From Cupriavidus sp. YR651 (GTDB taxonomy: Bacteria > Pseudomonadota > Gammaproteobacteria > Burkholderiales > Burkholderiaceae), in the NCBI RefSeq assembly GCF_900101625.1, contig NZ_FMYZ01000007.1, forward strand, positions 248,001 through 312,000: a DNA stretch of 64,000 nt, read 5' to 3'. Positions 27,777 through 35,796 of the stretch are shown piece after piece; within the stretch, counting starts at the first letter, position 1, and the number at the start of each line of letters is the position of its first letter. The position numbers were made by a program, and so were the translations under genes. The notes under the pieces are model-generated. The model saw only the letters and a program-made list of their open reading frames with translations. It was not told the origin of the DNA and did not search any database.

Positions 27777-28369
27777 TGGAATCTAATCCTGCGACCATCG
27801 TGGGTCAAGGCAGTCACACCTCAGTGAATTCCCTAGAAGTTTTAAGTTGCAGACATGTAGACCGGTCTTGGTGGATCCATCGAATCGGGCAATTTCTGGC
27901 ATTCTTCGCGCCCGGCTCCGCACGCCACAGCATGCACTCCGTCAACCGGAAATCCGCTTGGTATATGGGACATTGAGCAGATCTCCATCCTCCGTGACGG
28001 CCGCCACCACTGGCCTGGATAACGAACACTGGCGATAGCCATCCATCGACGCGACTCGGCAAATCCCGCTATTCCCCGCGGACAAATGCCATGGCGCACT
28101 GTTGTGCGCCGGCCAATGTCTCGTCCTATGTCTTGCGGTGTTATTTTTCTGTAAGGTACGATGTCATAAGACATCAGATGACTTAAGTTGCCTTTCCCAA
28201 CCGCGGTGATCGATGTCCCGGGCACCGGGATTGCCAGTCCTGGCGCCTTTCACGCACGCCGGTGCAGGCAGCAACCTGAGCCAAAGACGTCGCAGAAGTC
28301 CACAAGAAAGCAGGCACCGGCCATTCCGCAACAACAACGCCATAACAAGCCAGGATGGAGACTTTCACC
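27777..28369. other. 593-bp divergent intergenic region between udh and a porin
   Basis: No convincing gene is present; the open frames here lack ribosome sites and recognisable content. The composition is lower in GC than the neighbouring genes, as for a regulatory region. The only structured element I can support is the operator-like palindrome at 28162-28182. Confidence 0.55.
28162..28182. promoter_or_regulatory. Operator-like palindrome upstream of porin, shared with the 61.5-kb site
   Basis: The 20-mer GTCATAAGACATCAGATGAC at 28163-28182 matches the complement of 61465-61484 at 19 of 20 positions. It includes the perfect palindrome TGTCATAAGACA (28162-28173). It lies about 190 bases before the porin ATG. 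Two near-identical copies 33 kb apart, each ahead of a sugar-acid gene, strongly suggest a common regulator. Confidence 0.7.
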
Positions 28370-29431
28370 ATGAAGCGAGCCCTTGCGCCCTTCGTCACCG
28401 CAGCATCCCTTGCCGCCATCGGCGCTTCCGCGCCGGTGCACGCCCAGTCCAATGTCACGCTGTACGGCATTGTCGACACCACGATCCGCTACACCACAAA
28501 CGAAAACGCCGCCGGCAACAGCAAGGTGCAGATGACCGATGGCGTGCTCACGGGTAGCCGCTGGGGCATGTACGGCCTGGAGGACCTGGGGAGCGGGTAC
28601 CAGGCCCTGTTTGTCCTCGAGTCGGGCTTCTCGCCGGACGCCGGCCAGAGCCTGCAAGGCAACCGCCTGTTTGGCCGCAAGGCCTACGTCGGCCTGCAGG
28701 GTGAATTCGGCACCGTCACGCTCGGTCGCCAGTTCACGGTGATCCACGAGGTCATCGCCAGCTACGACGCCATGGCGCTGGCCAACCTGGCCATCGTCGG
28801 CTTCCAGGGCGGCAACTACACGGGCGGCGTGCGCCAGGACAACATGATCAAGTACGCCGGCAGGTTCGGCGGACTGACCATCGCGGCCCAGCATGCGTTT
28901 GGCGAGGTGGCGGGCAGCTTCTCGAATTCGTCGTCCACCGGCGGCAGCCTGACCTATGCGGCGGGCCCGTTCATGGTCGCTGGCGGTTACCAGATCATGC
29001 GCGATACAACGACCTATTACGGCGTGACCGTACCGGTCAGCGATCAGAAGGTCTGGACCCTGGGCGGCACCTACACCGCCGGCCCCGCCACCATCTACCT
29101 GGGCTACACCAACAGCAACGTCGACAACGCGGGCTACAAGAACCAGGCCGCCTACCTGGGTGGCAAGTACGCATTCAACAATGCCTGGTCGCTGATCGCG
29201 CTCGGCACTTACGACCACCTGAAGCACGGCAATGATTCGGGTAACCGATTCACTGGCTCGATGATGCTCGACTACGCGTTCAGCAAGCGCACGGACGTGT
29301 ATCTGGAAGCGGACTACACGACGCTGACGGACGCATGGCGCACCCTGGGCGGGCAGTCCACGTTCCAGACGCCGTTCTACGGTCACGGCAGCCGCGTGGG
29401 CGTGATGGCGGGCCTGCGCCACAAGTTCTGA
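28370..29431 (+). CDS. Gram-negative general porin, uronate-linked
   Basis: A 353-residue outer-membrane porin with a signal peptide ending VHA-Q (about residue 26), a mature start QSNVTLYGIVDTT, alternating barrel strands and the C-terminal GLRHKF. It resembles the porin at 12702 in layout but is clearly distinct. Divergent placement from the udh-TRAP operon and the shared operator upstream suggest it passes uronates or aldarates across the outer membrane. I prefer the ATG at 28370 over 28355 because the signal peptide then starts MKRALAPF. Confidence 0.92.
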   Translation: MKRALAPFVTAASLAAIGASAPVHAQSNVTLYGIVDTTIRYTTNENAAGNSKVQMTDGVLTGSRWGMYGLEDLGSGYQALFVLESGFSPDAGQSLQGNRLFGRKAYVGLQGEFGTVTLGRQFTVIHEVIASYDAMALANLAIVGFQGGNYTGGVRQDNMIKYAGRFGGLTIAAQHAFGEVAGSFSNSSSTGGSLTYAAGPFMVAGGYQIMRDTTTYYGVTVPVSDQKVWTLGGTYTAGPATIYLGYTNSNVDNAGYKNQAAYLGGKYAFNNAWSLIALGTYDHLKHGNDSGNRFTGSMMLDYAFSKRTDVYLEADYTTLTDAWRTLGGQSTFQTPFYGHGSRVGVMAGLRHKF

Positions 29432-29594
29432 TGCGTCGCCAGGAATGCTGAAAGCGATGGCGTGGCGACGGCACACGTGAAGGCGTAAACCAGGCGACAA
29501 CATGCTGCGCCATCGACGTGAATGCAGGAGAGGGCCATCCGCCTCTCCGCCCTCTTCCCTCAGCAACTTTCCCACGAAAAATTGCACGAGGGAC

Positions 29595-29623
29595 TTCACA
29601 AAACGAAAAGTCGCTGATATTAT
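29595..29623 (+). promoter_or_regulatory. Promoter of tRNA-Thr
   Basis: TTCACA (29595-29600) and TATTAT (29618-29623) are separated by exactly 17 bases, about 55 bases before the mature tRNA. The same TTCACA -35 occurs before tRNA-Arg. Confidence 0.7.
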
Positions 29624-29677
29624 TGCGGGCTCTATCCGATTCGATTGATTCGCAAGAATCACAGATCGAACCGTGAT

Positions 29678-29753
29678 GCCGAAGTAGCTCAGTCGGTAGA
29701 GCAGCTCATTCGTAATGAGAAGGTCGGGGGTTCGATTCCTCTCTTCGGCACCA
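29678..29753 (+). tRNA. tRNA-Thr (CGT)
   Basis: A 76-base cloverleaf: acceptor GCCGAAG pairs with CTTCGGC, followed by A and the encoded CCA. The anticodon stem CTCAT/ATGAG holds CGT at 29711-29713, and the T loop is GGTTCGATTCC. This reads ACG, a common threonine codon at this GC content. Confidence 0.97.
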
Positions 29754-29764
29754 AAGCTTCAGGC

Positions 29765-29797
29765 AAAAGGCCCAACCAACCGGTTGGGCCTTTTGTT
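29765..29797 (+). terminator. Terminator after tRNA-Thr
   Basis: A 13-base stem AAAAGGCCCAACC/GGTTGGGCCTTTT is followed by GTTTTGG, 11 bases after the tRNA. Confidence 0.88.
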
Positions 29798-30170
29798 TTG
29801 GTTTTAGCGTTTTAGCGTTTTGGCGCGCCACTTTTAGCGCTCCGTTTTCACATCGCTGATCGCCACCCGATCACACGCCTTCCTGGGCGACTCGCATCTC
29901 GCCCGCACCACATCGAAAATACAAAAGCCAACCTGCTTTCACAGGTTGGCTTCCAGGTATTCCAGTGCCACGTGATCCGGTTCCGCGTAACGCCTTCGCA
30001 GTGTGCTGGACCGCGTCTTCATTCGCTGCCCGGAACTAGCTCCCTCGCCTATCCTGCGGCACCCCAGGACACAGTTCCAGCTTAGGTCAAAAAAACCGTG
30101 ACGGCGGGATAACCGCAAGGAAACGCTGCCGCCCGCGCGCACCGCGCACGCACCTCTCGAGCGGGGTCAC
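29798..30170. other. Intergenic region with a minus-strand terminator-like hairpin
   Basis: No gene is supported. A 10-base stem AGCCAACCTG/CAGGTTGGCT lies at 29926-29951; read on the minus strand it is followed by TTTGTATTTT, so it looks like the terminator for the receiver-like gene ending at 30171, leaving a 3' leader of about 220 bases. A 67-codon minus-strand frame at 29939-30142 ends inside the hairpin and is probably not a gene. Confidence 0.5.
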
Positions 30171-30590
30171 TTATTGGTGACGCGGGGGCTGCCTGACATC
30201 CGAACCAGACACCGCCAGATGGGCGGAAGGATCATCGTCCAGCATGTGGAAAATGACAGCTTCCATGGTTTCGATGGGCGCGGCTTTTGGCAGGTGCTCC
30301 ATCACGCCGAATGGCTGGAGCGATGACGGCACACGCGGCAACACGCCGTCCGACAGCAGCAGGATGCGCGCATTGGGGAGCGCCTGATGCAGGCGACGCA
30401 GCAAGCACCAGTTGTCGGCGGCGTCCCCGGACATCCCGAAGACCACCAGGACGTCGTCCCGGCTTGCGGCGAGCATCGGGATATCAGATGGCTCGATACT
30501 CTGCACGGCGCCGATGCCGGGCATGCGCGCCAGCATCCGCTGCATGCCGAGGCGGGCAAGCGGCTGGGCTTCAATCACGATTGCAGTCAT
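30171..30590 (-). CDS. Orphan receiver-like protein lacking the phospho-acceptor
   Basis: A 139-residue protein resembling the N-terminal receiver domain of LuxR-type response regulators: VIEAQPLARLGMQRMLARMP at the start, ARILLLSDG near residue 75 and a helical ending. No DNA-binding domain follows; the last 20 residues are Pro/Gln/His-rich. At the place where receivers carry the phosphorylated Asp (typically LLD-x-GMPG), this protein reads VVFGMSG, so the Asp appears missing. The Lys of the KP-type loop may be the one in HLPKAAP. A GGGGAG ribosome site precedes the ATG. It is likely a phosphorylation-independent interaction module; no kinase is nearby. Confidence 0.65.
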   Translation of the reverse strand: MTAIVIEAQPLARLGMQRMLARMPGIGAVQSIEPSDIPMLAASRDDVLVVFGMSGDAADNWCLLRRLHQALPNARILLLSDGVLPRVPSSLQPFGVMEHLPKAAPIETMEAVIFHMLDDDPSAHLAVSGSDVRQPPRHQ

Positions 30591-30892
30591 GGTGTCTTCT
30601 CCCCTTTCTTGTTGTTTGTGGCGGGGGATTCAGCAAACTGCATGCCAGGCGAATCCTGCAACCGCATTCAAACGGGGCGAACGCCAGGTCGGTGCCAGCA
30701 GACGCTTGTGCCATTGGGAAAAGCGGGTGGTCGGCGGGCACTTCTCAAACGCGAGCGATGCCAGCCATCATCCGTTCCGGGCACGACGCATGACGCAACG
30801 TGTCACCCGGCCCATCGCGCGGGTCACATTTCGTGTCACCCCGCCACGCAAACGGCCTAGCCAAATGCGGGGCTCAGGGGATTCAGCGGGGC
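30591..30892. other. Intergenic region upstream of the receiver-like gene
   Basis: No gene is supported. CGTGTCACCC occurs twice (30799-30808, 30832-30841), 33 bases apart, with CGGGTCACA between them, and GCGGGGCTCAGG occurs twice near 30868 and 30885. These could be binding repeats, but significance is doubtful. Confidence 0.35.
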
Positions 30893-32506
30893 TCAGGTGA
30901 CCGTGATCCGGTCGTCCACCACGCGCACCTGGCCGCCGGACTTGTCCTCCATGACCTTCAGGACTTTGTGGCCCACCTGAAGCGTCACGCCGCCGTGGAT
31001 GCGACGGCTGACGGCAATCACGGCCTCGTTGGACGGCTTGATCTGCTCCGCCAGCCTGGCGATCTCGGCATCGAGCTCGAACAGGTCGCGGTTGATCTTG
31101 TACATGGTGGCGCGCGCCTTCTCGCGGATATCGCCCACCGCACGCTCGGGATTCTTGGCGAAGAACGCCACCAGCTGCTGCAGCTTGGCCTGTTCCTCCA
31201 GCACCTTGCGGCGACGCCCCTCCACCTCGGCCTTCTGCTCGTCGGCAAACGGATTCAGCCCGACCTGCACGGTCGTGGCACTGCCGGCCGGCGCGCCCAG
31301 GATCGCCGTATTGACCGCCAGCAGCGCGCGTGTACGTCCCCCGCTGATACTGCCCTGCCCCGTGGGGGTGCCGACGACCACGCGCTCACCGGCGGAGACG
31401 TCGCTCTGGCGGATGCCGGATTCGACGATCACCTCGGTGGCCGCCTCGACCACGGCATTCTGGATGTAGCGCGCGTGTACGGCACCCTTGGTGCGTACGC
31501 TCGCGATGTCATTGGGATCGCCACCATGCGCGGTCTCGGCCTTGCCGATGATGCCGCCCTTGACGATGACGTCGCCACCGGCTTCCACGCGCGCCGCCTC
31601 GATGGTGCCGCTGACGACCACGTCCCCGGTCACGCGCACGGTCATGCCGGTGCGAATGTCGCCGGAAACCCGCAGCGAACCGTCGAAATTAACGTTGCCG
31701 GAATGGAGGTCGACGGCCTCCACATCCACCACCGGGCTCACGATCACGCCATTGGGCATCACGCGCGGCGATCCGGCGATCACGGCCAGCAACAGGTTCG
31801 GGTTGTTGGGATCGACGGCCACCCCGGTCAGGTCGGCGGCATACGGCGTGTCTACCATCACCTCCGCGGGAATCGCCTTGCCCAGCACGTCCATGCCGTC
31901 CTTGCCCTGCTTTGCCGGCGTGCGGCGCATGAGGGCGGTACCCGGATTGACCAGCAGCAGGCTCCCGAGATCGCGCAGGTCCACGCGGTCGTCCTCGTTC
32001 TCCACCTGCACGGGCTTGCGCGGCTGCACCAGGCTGTCGAACCGCGCAGCCTCGCCCGGCACGGCCGCCACGCCGCGTGCGATCTCGCGGCCTTCACAGC
32101 TACCCGCTTCCAGCGCCACGCCGATGGCCGCCATGTCGAGCAACGCCACGACGTTCATCGATGCGGCCGCGGCGGCGATGTCTTCCACCGCGATCGGCCG
32201 CCCGCCTTCCGGCGGCATCAGCGTCAACAGCAACGACAGCTTGTCGGCGGTGATTTCCAGCTCGAAAGCGCCATCCAGGATGCTGCCGATCACGGCATCC
32301 ACATCCCGGTCGGTCAGCTGGCATTGGGTGAGAAAGGCGATGACGGCCGCCTGATCGAGCCGCGCCCCCCGCCACCCGTGCTCCTCCAGGCGCGCCTCGA
32401 GCGCAGCACGGTCCGGCGGCATGCGCCCCGTCTCCGGCGAAAAGCACGCCCGTACCTGATCTCCCGGCTGGCTGAGCTCCAGGCGTAATCCCGCGTCGGC
32501 TGTCAT
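30893..32506 (-). CDS. FapA/DUF342 family protein
   Basis: A 537-residue cytoplasmic protein. The N-terminal third is a mixed domain with a DRDVDAVI helix; the central part (about residues 180-400) is a right-handed beta-helix-like repeat region rich in short Gly/Val/Asp turns (VRVTGDVVVSGTIEAARVEA, GGDVIVKGGI), typical of DUF342; the C-terminal 120 residues contain a coiled-coil (EEQAKLQQLVAFFAKN to LDAEIARLAEQIKPS). The family name FapA comes from flagellar assembly, but no flagellar gene is nearby. I chose the ATG at 32506, which has a GCGGGG-like ribosome site, over a GTG at 32530. Function is unknown. Confidence 0.78.
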   Translation of the reverse strand: MTADAGLRLELSQPGDQVRACFSPETGRMPPDRAALEARLEEHGWRGARLDQAAVIAFLTQCQLTDRDVDAVIGSILDGAFELEITADKLSLLLTLMPPEGGRPIAVEDIAAAAASMNVVALLDMAAIGVALEAGSCEGREIARGVAAVPGEAARFDSLVQPRKPVQVENEDDRVDLRDLGSLLLVNPGTALMRRTPAKQGKDGMDVLGKAIPAEVMVDTPYAADLTGVAVDPNNPNLLLAVIAGSPRVMPNGVIVSPVVDVEAVDLHSGNVNFDGSLRVSGDIRTGMTVRVTGDVVVSGTIEAARVEAGGDVIVKGGIIGKAETAHGGDPNDIASVRTKGAVHARYIQNAVVEAATEVIVESGIRQSDVSAGERVVVGTPTGQGSISGGRTRALLAVNTAILGAPAGSATTVQVGLNPFADEQKAEVEGRRRKVLEEQAKLQQLVAFFAKNPERAVGDIREKARATMYKINRDLFELDAEIARLAEQIKPSNEAVIAVSRRIHGGVTLQVGHKVLKVMEDKSGGQVRVVDDRITVT

Positions 32507-32768
32507 GTGTCCCCGCTTCTGTTCCTGCACGTGCCGGCTGTCGATCTGGGCCTGCGCCCGAGGCTCTTCCGCAAGAACCCGTCGACTTTGCCGCCAACTC
32601 TGCTTGTCTTCGATCTTTCATCATCGGCGCGGGCGGGGTGAACTTGAGCCCACAAAAGGAGGGTTGCGGAAAATGTGACGACTCTGACTGGTCGAGCGCG
32701 GCACGGACGGCACGCGGGAATTCGGTAAACTGTCGGCCTTCGCTTTCCCCGCCGCAGGCTTCTCCCCC

Positions 32769-33599
32769 ATGTCCAACACGCACGAAATCCGTCCCGGTCA
32801 GTCCATCGAGCTGCTCAAGGCGCTCCACATCCTGACGCGCGACGGCAAGATGAACCAGGACAGCCGCCGCAAGCTCAAGCAGGTCTATCACCTGTTCCAG
32901 TTCATCGAGCCGCTGCTACGCGAGGTGAAAGATGCGCGGGGCACCCTGTCGCTGGTGGATCACGGCGCGGGCAAGTCATATCTGGGCTTTATCCTCTACG
33001 ACCTGTTTTTCAAGGACCTGAAGGACGACTCACACATCTTCGGCATCGAGACGCGCGAGGAACTGGTCACCAGCTCGACGACGCTGGCGAAGCATCTGGG
33101 TTTCGAAGGGATGTCGTTCCTGAACCTGTCCGTGGCGGACTCGATCACTTCCGCCGCGCTGCCGGCTACGGTGGACGTGGTCACTGCGCTGCACGCCTGC
33201 AATACGGCGACCGACGATGCCATCCGCTTTGCGCTGGCCAAGCAGGCGCGCCACATCGTGCTGGTGCCGTGCTGCCAGGCCGAGGTGGCCAGCGTGCTGC
33301 GCAAAAACAAGGGCAAGCTGCTGGCGGGCAACCCGCTGACCGAGATCTGGCGCCACCCGCTCCACACGCGCGAGTTCGGCAGCCAGGTGACCAATGTGCT
33401 GCGCTGCCTGCAGCTCGAGGCGCACGGCTATCAGGTCAGCGTGACCGAACTGGTGGGCTGGGAACATTCGATGAAGAACGAACTGATCATCGCCCAGTAC
33501 AAGGACCTGCCGCGCCGCCGCCCCACCGAGCGCCTGCAGAACGTACTGGAGACGCTGGGGCTGGAAGAAATGCAGGAACGATTCTTCACGACACCCTGA
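32769..33599 (+). CDS. Class I SAM-dependent methyltransferase
   Basis: A 276-residue protein with a methyltransferase fold of the PF13679 type. The SAM-binding loop is VDHGAGKSYLGF near residue 63; ALHACNTATDDAI near 140 and VPCC near 163 are typical of this subgroup, which includes the C-terminal domain of animal GSTCD. The target is unknown; RNA or a small molecule is plausible. It is preceded by 262 bases without another gene and is followed closely by the convergent DUF1415 gene. Confidence 0.8.
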   Translation: MSNTHEIRPGQSIELLKALHILTRDGKMNQDSRRKLKQVYHLFQFIEPLLREVKDARGTLSLVDHGAGKSYLGFILYDLFFKDLKDDSHIFGIETREELVTSSTTLAKHLGFEGMSFLNLSVADSITSAALPATVDVVTALHACNTATDDAIRFALAKQARHIVLVPCCQAEVASVLRKNKGKLLAGNPLTEIWRHPLHTREFGSQVTNVLRCLQLEAHGYQVSVTELVGWEHSMKNELIIAQYKDLPRRRPTERLQNVLETLGLEEMQERFFTTP

Positions 33600-33695
33600 C
33601 TTTCGCGCCCCAACTTTCCGCGCCCCGACCTCCCCCTCCATCGCACCACGCCGCAAGGATGTTCCGCCTTCCGGCGCGGCCGTCCCCGGTGGCGC

Positions 33696-34313
33696 TCAGG
33701 ATTCGTCGTCCGACTTCCCCGCCATCCACTCGCGCCAGCCATCATGGCCCAGCCGCCGCATGGTGGCCTGGTTGCGCTCGTAGATGTCCGCTGCATCCGG
33801 AAAGGCCTCGGCGGCGCGCGCGATGCTGTCTTCGCGCAGCAAGTGCAGGATCGGAAACGGTGCGCGGTTGGTGTAGTTCTCGATGTCGTCCGGCCCGGTG
33901 CCTTCGAACTGGTAGTCCGGATGGAAGCTCGCGATCTGCAGCGTTCCCTGCAGGCGCAGGCTGCGCAGCAGGCGATCCGCGAAATACAGGAGGTCGTTGT
34001 AAGCCATGAAGTCCTGCAGCGCATGCGGCACGATCAGCAACGTCGTATCGATGACGGCAGGATCGGTCTCTTCCAGCAGGCGCAACTCGCGCTCCAGATC
34101 ATCGAGCACGTCTTCGTCCCTGGTGGCTTTGCTGACCACATATCGAACCTGATCCTTCACGTAGACGCTCTTGGCGAACGGGCACAGGTTCAGGCCGATG
34201 ACGGCGCGCGACAACCAGTGGCGGACGGCGTCGACAACTGGATCGACGGGATCGACGGGATCGACGGGATCGGTGGTCGGAATGGCGGGCATGGCGATGG
34301 CTACGGCGGGCAA
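33696..34313 (-). CDS. DUF1415 family protein
   Basis: A 205-residue protein of the DUF1415 family, with the conserved core RHWLSRAVIGLNLCPFAKSV near residue 31, LLIVPHALQDFMAYND near 92 and IASFHPDYQFEG near 127. A Cys/His-containing core suggests metal or substrate binding, but the function is unknown. The N terminus contains DPVDPVDPV, encoded by a nine-base tandem repeat, ahead of the conserved core; its length may vary between strains. Confidence 0.82.
   Translation of the reverse strand: MPAVAIAMPAIPTTDPVDPVDPVDPVVDAVRHWLSRAVIGLNLCPFAKSVYVKDQVRYVVSKATRDEDVLDDLERELRLLEETDPAVIDTTLLIVPHALQDFMAYNDLLYFADRLLRSLRLQGTLQIASFHPDYQFEGTGPDDIENYTNRAPFPILHLLREDSIARAAEAFPDAADIYERNQATMRRLGHDGWREWMAGKSDDES
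34241..34272. repeat. Nine-base tandem repeat inside the DUF1415 gene
   Basis: GATCGACGG is repeated three times perfectly with a partial fourth copy (GATCGGTGG). As a multiple of three it expands or contracts the DPV tripeptide without frameshift. Confidence 0.85.
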
Positions 34314-34485
34314 AGCATCATTCTACTGCCCGCAAGGGGCGCGATTCCGTCACCCGCGAGGCAGATCCGCCTCGTGCCACTCCCCTATAATTCGCGGCTG
34401 GATTGCCACGCGTTTTTGCCACGTGCCTGATGAGAGCGCGAGAACGCGCCGCCCCCCCCCACCCACCTGCCCCAACCTGCCATCC

Positions 34486-35775
34486 ATGTCCGCTTCGCCC
34501 GCCTCCTCTCCCGCCCAGCACCCTGCCATCGGCGCTGTCGTCGTAGGCGGCGGCCCCGCCGGGCTGATGGCGGCCGAAATGCTCGCGGCCCGTGGCGTGC
34601 CGGTGGATGTCTACGATGCCATGCCGTCCGTCGGCCGCAAGTTCCTGATGGCCGGCAAGGGCGGGATGAACATCACGCACTCGGAGCCCTCCCCCGCGTT
34701 TGTCGCACGTTACGGCAGCCGCGCTGACCGCGTGGCGCCGCTGCTGGATGCGTTCGATGCCCAGGCGCTGCGCAACTGGGTCCATGCGCTGGGCATCGAC
34801 ACCTTCGTCGGCAGCTCGGGCCGTGTGTTTCCGACGGAGATGAAAGCGGCGCCGCTGCTGCGCACGTGGCTCCACCGCCTGCGCGAATCGGGCGTGCGCG
34901 TGCACACGCGGCATCGCTGGATCGGCTGGGGCGATGCAACGGCATCCGGCGCGCACGCGCTGCGCTTTGCCACGCCAGAGGGCGAAGCAAGCGTCGAGGC
35001 CCGCACCGTGGTGCTCGCGCTCGGCGGCGGCAGTTGGGCCCGGCTCGGCTCGGATGCCGCATGGGTACCGCTGCTGGCCGCGCGCGGCGTGGACATCGCC
35101 CCGCTCAAGCCCACCAACTGTGGGTTCGACGTGGACTGGTCCGCGCTCTTTGGCGCACGCCATGCGGGCGATCCGGTCAAGTCGGCGGCCATCGCCGTGA
35201 CCGCGCCCGACGGCACGCCGCTCTATCGGCAAGGCGAGTTCGTGATCAGCGCGATGGGAATCGAGGGGAGTCTCGTCTATGCGTTGTCCGCACCGATCCG
35301 CGACCTGATCGACCGCGACGGCGTCGCGGAGATCCGGCTCGACCTGGCACCGGGGCTGTCCGCCGCGCGCGTCGCCGAGGAGATCGGCCGGCCGCGCGGA
35401 TCGCGTTCGGTATCGAGCCACTTGCAGAGCAAGCTCGGCATCACCGGCGTCAAGGCAGGATTGCTCCGTGAAGGGCTGTCGAAGGAAGCGATGCACGACA
35501 ACGCGGTGCTGGCTGCCGGCATCAAGTCGCTGCCGCTGCGCCTGGTGCGCGCGCGGCCCATCGACGAAGTCATCAGCACCGCCGGCGGCGTGACCTTCGA
35601 GGCGATGGACGACAGGCTGATGCTGTCGGCGCTGCCGGGGGTGTTCTGTGCGGGAGAAATGCTGGATTGGGAGGCGCCGACCGGCGGCTACCTGCTGACG
35701 GCATGCTTCGCCAGCGGACGTGCGGCAGGCATCGCGGCGGCGGATTACCTCGGGGCGCGGGCCGGCAAGGCATAG
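34486..35775 (+). CDS. FAD-dependent oxidoreductase, HI0933/BaiN-like (TIGR03862 type)
   Basis: A 429-residue flavoprotein. The dinucleotide-binding motif VVVGGGPAGLMAAEML is near residue 16, followed by GRKFLMAGKGGMNITHSEP, the hallmark of the HI0933-like family, and a C-terminal GVFCAGEMLDWEAPTGGYLL with the second FAD contact. Some relatives reduce bile-acid or other unsaturated substrates; most have no known role. The ATG at 34486 begins shortly before the FAD motif. It converges on another flavoprotein gene 21 bases away. Confidence 0.88.
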   Translation: MSASPASSPAQHPAIGAVVVGGGPAGLMAAEMLAARGVPVDVYDAMPSVGRKFLMAGKGGMNITHSEPSPAFVARYGSRADRVAPLLDAFDAQALRNWVHALGIDTFVGSSGRVFPTEMKAAPLLRTWLHRLRESGVRVHTRHRWIGWGDATASGAHALRFATPEGEASVEARTVVLALGGGSWARLGSDAAWVPLLAARGVDIAPLKPTNCGFDVDWSALFGARHAGDPVKSAAIAVTAPDGTPLYRQGEFVISAMGIEGSLVYALSAPIRDLIDRDGVAEIRLDLAPGLSAARVAEEIGRPRGSRSVSSHLQSKLGITGVKAGLLREGLSKEAMHDNAVLAAGIKSLPLRLVRARPIDEVISTAGGVTFEAMDDRLMLSALPGVFCAGEMLDWEAPTGGYLLTACFASGRAAGIAAADYLGARAGKA

Positions 35776-35796
35776 CCGCCTGCAGGCCCGCCTGCG

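Noticed and set aside
27814..28225. Two overlapping minus-strand frames in the udh/porin intergenic region
   Set aside because: No ribosome site and no recognisable content; they would cross the proposed operator.
29939..30142. 67-codon minus-strand frame after the pseudo-receiver
   Set aside because: No clear ribosome site and its end lies within a terminator-like hairpin.
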